From the NCBI GenBank assembly GCA_036011785.1, contig DASCOB010000079.1, positions 1-12,383 of the forward strand: a DNA stretch of 12,383 nucleotides, given 5' to 3'. A program made the translations under genes and the position numbers. This stretch comes from CAJWGI01 sp036011785 (GTDB lineage Bacteria; Chloroflexota; Anaerolineae; Anaerolineales; UBA11657). Of this stretch, positions 1 to 5,155 are shown in pieces. The notes beneath the pieces are model-generated. The model did no database searches. It was not told the origin of the DNA and saw only the letters and a program-made list of their open reading frames with translations. Each line of letters opens with the position of its first letter. Position 1 is the first letter of the stretch.

Positions 1-65
1 ACCAGCAGGGTGCGCGTTTTCCGCTCCCACAGGTCGAACCAGAGTTTGCGCCAGAGCACGCTCAT
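1..65 (-). CDS. ABC transporter permease, FtsX/MacB-like (5' fragment, runs off left edge)
   Basis: Only the first 21 codons are in the window. They read MSVLWRKLWFDLWERKTRTL and continue past the edge. This W-R-K-x-W-x-D-L-W-x-x-K-x-R-T-L pattern is the usual amphipathic cytoplasmic start of FtsX-type permeases, just before the first transmembrane helix. The start ATG (65-63) overlaps the stop of the ATPase gene as ATGA (62-65), so the two are translationally coupled. That supports a MacB/LolCDE-type exporter or lipoprotein-release transporter. The substrate cannot be told from this fragment. The identification rests on the N-terminal pattern plus the neighbour. Confidence 0.75.
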   Translation of the reverse strand, partial: MSVLWRKLWFDLWERKTRTLL

Positions 66-799
66 GCGGCCTCAACAGTCGCGCCGGTCGGCTCGTCGCG
101 CGCGATGCGGCCGTCGCTCACTTCAATCAAGCGCGGGACACGACCGGCCAGTTCTGTGTTGTGCGTCACCATGATAATGGTTTTTCCCTGCGCAGAAAGG
201 CGCAGGAAAAGCTCGAAAACGTCATCCGCGGTGCGCCCATCTAGATTTCCGGTCGGTTCATCCGTCACCAGCAGCGGCGGGTCGTTTGCCAGAGCGCGCG
301 CGACGGCAGCGCGCTGTTGCTGCCCGCCGGAGACCATGTTGGGCAGTTTGTGCAACTGGTCCACCAGACCGACCATACGCAGCAGTTCGGCGGCGCGGTC
401 GCTGCGTTCGTGGCGCGGGTACTTGGCCGCGAAATCCATCGGCAGAATCACATTTTGCAGCAGGTTTAGCGCTGGAAGCATCTGGAAAAACTGGAAGATG
501 ATGCCCACGTTCTCGCCGCGCCATGCCGCCAACGCGTTTTCGCTCATTGCGTGGATGGCGCGACCGGTGACCACCACCTCGCCCGTGCTGGGCGCATCGA
601 TGCCGGTCATCATATTGAGTAAGGTGGATTTTCCGCTGCCCGAGGGGCCCACCACGCTGACGAATTCGCCCGCCTGCACCGAAAAGGAAATACCTTTCAG
701 CACGCGCACGGCGCTGTCGCCGACGTGGAAGGTCTTGTCCACCGCGCTCAGGCGCACGATGCCGTTTTCGGTGGGGGTGTTCTCGAGGTTCATCTGCAT
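62..799 (-). CDS. ABC transporter ATP-binding protein, MacB/LolD family
   Basis: A 245-aa ATPase that powers the FtsX-like permease encoded next to it, on the cytoplasmic face of the membrane. The motifs are complete: Walker A GPSGSGKST at residues 51-59, Q-loop Gln103, signature VSGGQQQR near 156-163 (the family usually has LSGGQQQR), Walker B LLVTDEPTGNLD at 176-187 with catalytic Glu181, and the H-loop His213. The DEPTGNLD stretch and the length are typical of the MacB/LolD/YknY/FtsE group that works with FtsX-type permeases. Two starts are possible, Met1 (799) and Met3 (793), and neither has a clear Shine-Dalgarno sequence. The gene ends in an ATGA overlap with the permease. The pair diverges from the oxidoreductase pseudogene across about 95 bp. 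The family call is firm; the transported substrate is unknown. Confidence 0.93.
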   Translation of the reverse strand: MQMNLENTPTENGIVRLSAVDKTFHVGDSAVRVLKGISFSVQAGEFVSVVGPSGSGKSTLLNMMTGIDAPSTGEVVVTGRAIHAMSENALAAWRGENVGIIFQFFQMLPALNLLQNVILPMDFAAKYPRHERSDRAAELLRMVGLVDQLHKLPNMVSGGQQQRAAVARALANDPPLLVTDEPTGNLDGRTADDVFELFLRLSAQGKTIIMVTHNTELAGRVPRLIEVSDGRIARDEPTGATVEAA

Positions 800-863
800 G
801 AGGATGATTCTACCAGAAGCTTTGGCTGCAGCTTGCAGAGTATGTAGCTTGGCAATAAAATGT

Positions 864-881
864 GCGCTGTCATGTCAGCGC
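864..881. promoter_or_regulatory. Imperfect inverted repeat before the oxidoreductase pseudogene
   Basis: GCGCTGTCATGTCAGCGC: eight of nine base pairs match around the centre, and only the T/T pair at 870/875 fails. It sits 13 bp before the ATG at 895 and just ahead of a GGGGA ribosome binding site (886-890), in the divergent region between this gene and the ABC operon. It could be an operator for either gene or a leader hairpin. The symmetry is seen directly; the function is inferred. Confidence 0.35.
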
Positions 882-894
882 CATCGGGGAAACG

Positions 895-1750
895 ATGCGA
901 GCTGTGATTTGCTCCCAATGGGGGCCGCCAGAGAGCCTGCAGCTAGGCGAGCTGCCGGAACTGCGCCCGGCTGCCGGGGAGGTGCTGCCTTGCGTGGACG
1001 CCAGTGCGCTCAATTTCGCTGAATTGCTGATGATTTCGCGGCGCTACCAGTTCCGACCGCAATTGCCCTTTGCGCCCGGTTTCGAGGCCGCCGGGGAGGT
1101 GCTTGCGTGTGGCACGGGAGTGGAGCATTTGTGGCCGGGTGACCGCGCGATGGCAATCTGTCGTTACCATGGCGGGTTCGCCGAGCGGGTTGCCGTGCAA
1201 GCGGCGACATGCGTGCGCATCCCTGATGACTTAGATTTCGTCAGGGAAGCCGCATTACCAATTGCGTATAGTACAGCAATTATTGCGCTGCAGAGGCGCG
1301 GGGAGCTTGCGTCCGGGGAAAGGCTAAAAGGTGCTGGGTGCTGCCGGTGGGGTCGGCCTAGCAACCGTTGAGCTGGATCGCCAACTTGGCGCTGAAGTGA
1401 TTGCGGCGGCTGGCAGTGCGGCAAAGCTCTCTCTTGCCGCGGAGCGCGGGGCCTCACACGGTGTGGTGTAAACTACCGGGATGAGAACTTGCGCGAACGC
1501 GTGATGGAGTTGACGGATGGTACCGGCGTGGATGTGGTGATTGATTCGGTGGGCGTGTACGTGGGAGATTATGCCGAGCGCCAGCCGGAAACCGTGCGCG
1601 CAGCGATTGCTCCATCGATGCGCATGTGGCGGCTCGGGGAAATTCGCGTGCACATTTTCGCATGTGCTGGTGGTGGAGCGCGCTGTTGAGGCGTTGCAGC
1701 TGCTGCAACGGCGCGAGTCGCCCGGCCGCGTGGTGGTGAAAATCGCGTGA
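895..1750 (+). pseudogene. Quinone oxidoreductase / zinc-independent alcohol dehydrogenase (MDR family), frameshifted and internally deleted
   Basis: The intact protein would be a roughly 320-aa NADPH:quinone oxidoreductase-like MDR enzyme. From ATG 895 (MRAVICSQWG, with GGGGA upstream) the GroES-like domain reads well to about codon 143. An extra A in the AAAA run at 1326-1329 then throws the frame; the next frame (1328-1468) restores the Rossmann motif KVLGAAGGVGLATVEL and ends at a TAA (1469). An apparent 2-bp GT/TG duplication near 1465-1470 returns reading to the first frame (NYRDENLRERVMELTDG, from 1471). About 40 residues normally found between VIDSVG and GVYxGDYAERQPE are missing in frame near 1550. 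A third insertion, a T in the TTTT run at 1655-1658, shifts the frame again. The C-terminal part HVLVVERAVEALQLLQRRES then reads to TGA 1748-1750. Two indels are in homopolymers and could be sequencing error; the 2-bp insertion and the deletion are harder to explain that way. No intact product is expected. Confidence 0.85.
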
Positions 1751-1798
1751 CCGCAGCGAGCGCACAGAAAAGGTGCGGCATGCATTTGCGATGCTGCA

Positions 1799-2713
1799 AT
1801 GCGAAGTAGTTCTGGCCATCGCCTCAACAGCGATGGGGGTTTGAGCCATTTCGGGAAAGCGCCGTGGATGGTGCTGAACGTGCTCAACAATGTGTGGTTC
1901 CCGAATGCAAAAGACAAGAGCCTTGCCCTGCGGGACTTTGCACCCGACCTTTCGGACGAGCATCGGCGCCAGTCTCATTCCGGCAAGGCTTCACCCTCGC
2001 GCACGCTGGCGAATCTGTTTCTGATGCAACTTCCTTGGGAGCGCATGCAGGATGAGCTGGGGCGCATCAATATCGTGGAAGTCGGCTGTGGTTCCGGCAA
2101 TAACGGCCCCCGCTTGCAGTCTTGGTCTGGGGGCAGGGTGGCCACGTACTTTGGCGTTGACGTGCGCTCGCATGAAAACTGGAAGAACGTGGAATCCCAT
2201 CATGCGGAATGCCGCTTTTTCTGCGCTGATGCGGATGATATCGGCAATCACCTTTCGGGTGACACAAATCTGATTGTTTCGCAATCCGCCATCGAGCACT
2301 TGCGCAATGACGTTGACTTTTTCTCTGCAGTGCGTGCGTTCGTCGGCCGCATCCGGAAGCCGGTCCTTCAACTGCACCTGTTTCCCTCTGCCGCCGGGCT
2401 CAGGCTCTACCAGTGGCACGGAGTGCGCCAGTACACGCCGCGCACAGTTTCGCTGCTGACGCGCATGTTCAACGATTGCTCGTATTCGCGCCTGTACCGG
2501 TTGGGCGGCGCTGCCTGCAATGCGCTCCACACCGAACTCATAACAACCCCATTGTTCGCGCGGGGGCGTGCGCGCAGTGAACGACGGCTGCCCCGCGCGT
2601 ACGGCGAGCGCGTGCGTGCAGCCATTTCGGCCGATAGCGCCAGTGTGCAGGGCGCGCCTTCTTTTTTTGCGCTGGTGATTCATTCGCACGCGCGAGAGAG
2701 AATCTTCGGGTGA
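1799..2713 (+). CDS. Class I SAM-dependent methyltransferase
   Basis: A 304-aa protein with a Rossmann-type methyltransferase core. Motif I VEVGCGSGNNGP lies at residues 93-104. The ribose-binding acidic residue is in YFGVDV (Asp121), the adenine-region motif CADADDIG is at 142-149, and LIVSQSAIEHL at 158-168 corresponds to the post-core segment of Methyltransf_11/23 members. The C-terminal third is Arg-rich and not recognised. The substrate is unknown; coupling to a polysaccharide deacetylase gene suggests a cell-envelope glycan, but this is only context. The first ATG (1799) has no ribosome binding site. Met24 (ATG 1868), which begins MVLNVLNNVWF, is an alternative start with a weakly placed GGGAAAG. 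The stop overlaps the next start as GTGA (2710-2713). Confidence 0.82.
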   Translation: MRSSSGHRLNSDGGLSHFGKAPWMVLNVLNNVWFPNAKDKSLALRDFAPDLSDEHRRQSHSGKASPSRTLANLFLMQLPWERMQDELGRINIVEVGCGSGNNGPRLQSWSGGRVATYFGVDVRSHENWKNVESHHAECRFFCADADDIGNHLSGDTNLIVSQSAIEHLRNDVDFFSAVRAFVGRIRKPVLQLHLFPSAAGLRLYQWHGVRQYTPRTVSLLTRMFNDCSYSRLYRLGGAACNALHTELITTPLFARGRARSERRLPRAYGERVRAAISADSASVQGAPSFFALVIHSHARERIFG

Positions 2714-3678
2714 GATTTCGCTGCAAAGCCGGAGCGTGGACGCTGGGGGTCATTATCGCTGTTTTGCTGCTGCTGTACCCGCAGCCCGGCTCCGCACTGG
2801 CTGAGCAGGGCTGTTCGCCCGAATTCATTTCTGCGGTACGCACGGTGGGTGGGCACAGATTTGAAATTGCCGCCGTGCTGCCGTTGCTGGACCGGCTGCC
2901 TGCGTTCGGCCCGGGTTCGGGCTGCGCTGCGCAAAAACTTGATACGGATTTTGGCCCTGCGGTTGCGCTGCATTCTGGGGCACTTGCCGTCTCTTCGCGG
3001 CCTGCGGGCAATCCTGTGGTCATCGTGATAGATGACTTCGGTTATCGTAACGACTGGGTTGTGGATGGCTTTCTCAGCTTGGATGCCGCGCTGACATTCG
3101 CTGTTATTCCCGGCCGCCAGTTCAGCACCGGGACGGCTGCGCGGGCGCGCCAACGTGGGCATGAAGTGCTGCTGCATATGCCCATGCAGGCGCTCGGGCC
3201 CGCCCCGGGCGAAATTGAATACAGACTCATCACTACGATGAACGCAAGCGAAATCACCACCCGTGTGCGCCGGGCTTTTGCGGAAATGCCACAGGCTGTC
3301 GGCATGAACAACCATCAGGGTTCCGCCGCAACCGGAGATGCCCGCGTGATGGACGTGCTGGCCGCCGAGCTGCGTCGAACGGACATGTTCTTTCTGGACA
3401 GCGTCACCACTCCCGACAGCGTGGCGATGCAGTCAATGTACGCGGGCGGGGTTGCGGCCGCGCGACGTGACATTTTCATCGACAATGTTGACGATCTGGA
3501 CTATGTGCTCGTCCAGCTGCAGCAGCTGGCGCGACTGGCCAGGGAGCGGGGCTATGCCGTCGGAATCGGGCATGTGCGCCCCAACACTTTGCGGGCGTTG
3601 CAGCAGGTGTTGCCGCAGCTGCAGGCCTCGGGTCAACGCTTCGCGTTTCTGTCAGAAGTGGTTCGCCTCGCTCCGTAA
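2710..3678 (+). CDS. Divergent polysaccharide deacetylase (YibQ-like, Polysacc_deac_2), secreted
   Basis: A 322-aa protein starting at GTG 2710, overlapping the methyltransferase stop by four bases. Residues 1-31 are a signal peptide: basic RFRCK, a hydrophobic core through residue 23, then a likely cut after ALA (31). The first roughly 70 mature residues are not recognised; they contain Cys35 and Cys72, which could form a disulfide. From residue 103 the divergent deacetylase NodB-like fold is clear. VIVIDDFGY carries Asp108/Asp109, GHEVLLHMPM is at 150-159, MNNHQGS carries His202, FFLDS carries Asp230, RDIFIDN follows at 253-259, and AVGIGH ends in His288. These are the positions conserved in the family. 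It probably acts outside the cytoplasm on an envelope or secreted glycan. Activity is not proven for most members, so the reaction remains inferred from the fold. Confidence 0.9.
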   Translation: MRFRCKAGAWTLGVIIAVLLLLYPQPGSALAEQGCSPEFISAVRTVGGHRFEIAAVLPLLDRLPAFGPGSGCAAQKLDTDFGPAVALHSGALAVSSRPAGNPVVIVIDDFGYRNDWVVDGFLSLDAALTFAVIPGRQFSTGTAARARQRGHEVLLHMPMQALGPAPGEIEYRLITTMNASEITTRVRRAFAEMPQAVGMNNHQGSAATGDARVMDVLAAELRRTDMFFLDSVTTPDSVAMQSMYAGGVAAARRDIFIDNVDDLDYVLVQLQQLARLARERGYAVGIGHVRPNTLRALQQVLPQLQASGQRFAFLSEVVRLAP

Positions 3679-3785
3679 CCCACGCGAACACACTCCGCCG
3701 ATTACCGCAGCCGCTTTTCCGATTCTTATATGTTTCATAGAAATCGCCAGCGCATTGTTAACTGTGCGCGGCTATCATGACCCTG

Positions 3786-3799
3786 ACTGAGCGCTCAGT
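3786..3799. promoter_or_regulatory. Perfect 14-bp palindrome in the hsp20 leader
   Basis: ACTGAGCGCTCAGT is a perfect dyad whose right end lies 11 bp before the hsp20 ribosome binding site. A weak -10-like TATCAT (3773-3778) sits just upstream, which would put the palindrome at about +1 to +14 of the transcript; no convincing -35 hexamer accompanies it. Position and symmetry suggest a repressor operator for the heat-shock gene. It does not resemble the CIRCE element. The function is inferred. Confidence 0.4.
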
Positions 3800-3810
3800 A
3801 AAACTATGAC

Positions 3811-3817
3811 GGAGGTG
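3811..3817 (+). promoter_or_regulatory. Ribosome binding site fixing the hsp20 start
   Basis: GGAGGTG lies six bases before ATG 3824. An earlier in-frame ATG at 3806 would overlap this site and has no ribosome binding site of its own, so 3824 is the better start. Confidence 0.8.
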
Positions 3818-3823
3818 AACATC

Positions 3824-4252
3824 ATGACAAGTTTAGTACGTTACCGACCCTTCCTGCCCATGCGGGGTATCTTCGATAGCTTTCTGAATGACGGTTTCTT
3901 TGCGCCGCAATCGGAAGCCTTTGAGGACCATCTGGATGTGGACGTCAAGGAGAGTGAGGACGAATATGTGCTCACTGCCGGCGTTCCCGGCGTGAGGGCG
4001 GAAGACCTTTCCATCGAGGTTGAGGATGGATTGGTGTCGATTTCTGCGCAGGTGTCGTCCGAGAAGGAAACAGACAAGAATGGCTACCTGGTGCGGGAGC
4101 GGAAAATGGGCGGTTTCAGGCGGCGGTTGCGACTTCCCGCCGTGCTAGAGGCTGGCAAAGCCAGCGCAGCCCTAGAGAACGGGGTACTGACACTGACGCT
4201 CCCCAAAGCCGCAGAAGCCAAACCACGGCGCATTGTAGTAGAGGTGCGGTAA
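3824..4252 (+). CDS. hsp20: Small heat-shock protein, Hsp20/alpha-crystallin family
   Basis: A 142-aa ATP-independent holdase chaperone of the cytoplasm. A short N-terminal arm (MTSLVRYRPFLPMRGIFDSF) precedes the alpha-crystallin domain, about residues 36-127. The domain includes VDVKESEDEYVLTAGVPGV near 39-57 and ends in the family motif AALENGVLTLTLPK at 115-128. The C-terminal tail carries RIVVEV, an I-x-V-type motif used for oligomer assembly. The length is normal for bacterial class A Hsp20. The gene stands alone: it is preceded by a 127-bp intergenic region containing a perfect palindrome and followed by a hairpin terminator, so it is likely monocistronic with its own stress control. 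The family is certain; the regulation is inferred. Confidence 0.95.
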   Translation: MTSLVRYRPFLPMRGIFDSFLNDGFFAPQSEAFEDHLDVDVKESEDEYVLTAGVPGVRAEDLSIEVEDGLVSISAQVSSEKETDKNGYLVRERKMGGFRRRLRLPAVLEAGKASAALENGVLTLTLPKAAEAKPRRIVVEVR

Positions 4253-4271
4253 ACTCGGTGACACCGGGCAA

Positions 4272-4301
4272 ATAAAAGCGACCTGAAAGGGTCGCTTTTA
4301 T
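4272..4301. terminator. Bidirectional rho-independent terminator between convergent genes
   Basis: ATAAAAGCGACC (4272-4283) pairs perfectly with GGTCGCTTTTAT (4290-4301) around a six-base loop. The stem has T-rich and A-rich outer ends on opposite arms, so it can serve both hsp20 from the left and the lipoprotein gene from the right, whose stop is 18 bp away. Confidence 0.85.
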
Positions 4302-4319
4302 GCTCTGCGCACCGGCGGC

Positions 4320-4778
4320 TTATTGGTCGCCCGAGGCGGGTAGATCAACTTTATCTTCCAGCCAGTGCCGCGCTGCCTGCATGGCATCTTCGATGCTACC
4401 CGCGGCCAGACCCTCCATAAGGCGCTGCAATTTCGTGGTGTCTAAATCGGTGTACTCGCTCAGCGCATCCCTCATCCGCTCAGCACAGCGCGGGAGATTT
4501 AAGAACTGCTTCACGTCCTGCCGCAGGGCCATCAAATCTGGCAGCAAGGGCAACCAGCTTCCCTCTTTTTTGGAGGTTTCCATATAACGCTCCGCCAACG
4601 ACTTGACTTTATCCTCCAGTTTGCGCATGGCCTCTGCGCTGCACGGGTCGGGGGCCGGAGTGGGCGTGGGGATTGGCGTGGGCACAGCGGTAGGTGCGGG
4701 CGCCATCAAGTTGGTGAGTGGAGCGCAGGCAACCGCCAGTGCGCAAGAAACCGCAAGAAACCACCGTTGTCGGAGCAT
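4320..4778 (-). CDS. Putative lipoprotein with Pro/Thr-rich linker, unknown function
   Basis: The protein has 152 aa from ATG 4778, chosen because AGAGG lies about seven bases upstream and the product then begins with a proper signal sequence. Longer in-frame starts (to 4985) would add basic, non-secretory sequence. Residues 1-17 form a lipoprotein-type signal ending at Cys18 (LAVAC); Ala at -3 makes the lipobox slightly non-standard. Residues 26-45 are a low-complexity linker (PTAVPTPIPTPTPAPDP). Residues 46-152 are predicted mainly helical and charged, with Cys46 and Cys98 as a possible disulfide. I recognise no family. The layout of anchor, flexible spacer and small helical domain implies a surface-attached protein. 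The gene is transcribed towards the shared terminator at 4272-4301. Confidence 0.75.
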   Translation of the reverse strand: MLRQRWFLAVSCALAVACAPLTNLMAPAPTAVPTPIPTPTPAPDPCSAEAMRKLEDKVKSLAERYMETSKKEGSWLPLLPDLMALRQDVKQFLNLPRCAERMRDALSEYTDLDTTKLQRLMEGLAAGSIEDAMQAARHWLEDKVDLPASGDQ

Positions 4779-4888
4779 ATTATTGCCTCTGTGCTGTGGC
4801 GTCACTTGTTGGCTAAGTGTTCGAGCCGACGTGCAGCGTGCTAATAGTGCAGCAAGAATCTTGCCAGAGGCCCGCCTAAGCCTGACAT

Positions 4889-4902
4889 TCGTTTGCAAAC
4901 GA
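4889..4902. promoter_or_regulatory. Perfect 14-bp palindrome TCGTTTGCAAACGA, candidate operator
   Basis: Perfect dyad symmetry in the divergent region between the lipoprotein gene and the minigene, about 40 bp before a TATAAT box at 4944-4949. The GTTTGCAAAC core is of the kind bound by dimeric helix-turn-helix regulators. No specific regulator can be named from sequence alone. Confidence 0.4.
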
Positions 4903-4943
4903 TGTGATTTATGTCGCTGGCATCGAGCGTGCCGGCACGGTAG

Positions 4944-4949
4944 TATAAT
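4944..4949 (+). promoter_or_regulatory. Candidate -10 box (TATAAT) for the CBS-like minigene
   Basis: A consensus TATAAT 46 bp before the minigene ATG. No good -35 hexamer is seen at 16-19 bp spacing. If active, its leader would carry the AAGGAG ribosome binding site at 4984-4989. Confidence 0.4.
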
Positions 4950-4995
4950 AGCGGGCCACCCATGGCTACTTGTATTATCAGACAAGGAGAAGCTT

Positions 4996-5052
4996 ATGTC
5001 TGCAAATGAGTTGGTGCGACTCTGGATGACTGCAGACCCGGTTTCCCTTTGA
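4996..5052 (+). pseudogene. 18-codon frame, probable 5' remnant of a CBS-domain protein gene
   Basis: The frame reads MSANELVRLWMTADPVSL and then TGA. An ideal ribosome binding site, AAGGAG (4984-4989), lies six bases ahead, and a TATAAT box is further upstream. The pattern V-R-x-W-M-T-x-x-P-V closely matches the first strand and helix of CBS-domain proteins, which commonly begin VRDWMTPDPVTV. None of the three frames downstream continues into the rest of a CBS domain before the kinase gene begins at 5156, so most of the gene appears to have been deleted. Alternatively it is a real short peptide or a translated leader for the kinase gene. The CBS resemblance is short, so certainty is moderate. 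Confidence 0.5.
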
Positions 5053-5139
5053 AGCAGGCCATGCTTGCTGATCCGCTGCGGGCAGCTTGTCCTGTCGGCA
5101 ATTGCACCCGGATAGGGACGCTAAACGGCGAGCGGTCAT

Positions 5140-5145
5140 TATAAT
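5140..5145 (+). promoter_or_regulatory. Candidate -10 box for a near-leaderless sensor kinase transcript
   Basis: A consensus TATAAT ends 10 bases before the kinase ATG (5156), so transcription would begin about four bases before the start codon. The codon just before the ATG is an in-frame TAG and no Shine-Dalgarno sequence is present. The -35 region is poor (GACGCT at 17-bp spacing), which would suit activator dependence. Confidence 0.45.
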
Positions 5146-5155
5146 CAATAGTTAG

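Larger units (their letters stand above)
4779..5155. other. Intergenic regulatory stretch with a CBS-like minigene
   Basis: These 377 bases separate the divergent lipoprotein and sensor kinase genes. They hold a 14-bp palindrome (4889-4902), a TATAAT box (4944-4949), an 18-codon frame with a strong ribosome binding site (4996-5052), and a second TATAAT (5140-5145) directly before the kinase start. Nothing resembling a tRNA, riboswitch or strong hairpin was found. The mixture suggests a former gene that has been mostly deleted. Confidence 0.5.

Noticed and set aside
105..1022. Long plus-strand open frame (305 aa) across the ABC ATPase gene
   Set aside because: It is antisense to a gene with complete Walker and signature motifs, its translation is Arg/Ser-rich without domains, and it runs into the oxidoreductase start in the wrong frame.
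3679..3823. CIRCE element or sigma-32 promoter for hsp20
   Set aside because: No TTAGCACTC-N9-GAGTGCTAA repeat and no CTTGAA...CCCCAT pattern; the palindrome present is unrelated.
4779..4985. Longer start (4985) for the lipoprotein gene
   Set aside because: The added 69 residues are basic and non-hydrophobic and would bury the lipoprotein signal; ATG 4778 has a ribosome binding site.
5061..5144. 27-codon frame from ATG 5061 after the CBS-like minigene
   Set aside because: It has no proper ribosome binding site, no recognisable motif and overlaps the kinase -10 box; most likely chance.
5134..5150. FNR-type site before the kinase gene
   Set aside because: ATCAA at 5144-5148 could be one half-site, but the other half is GTCAT at 5135-5139, only three of five matches to TTGAT.
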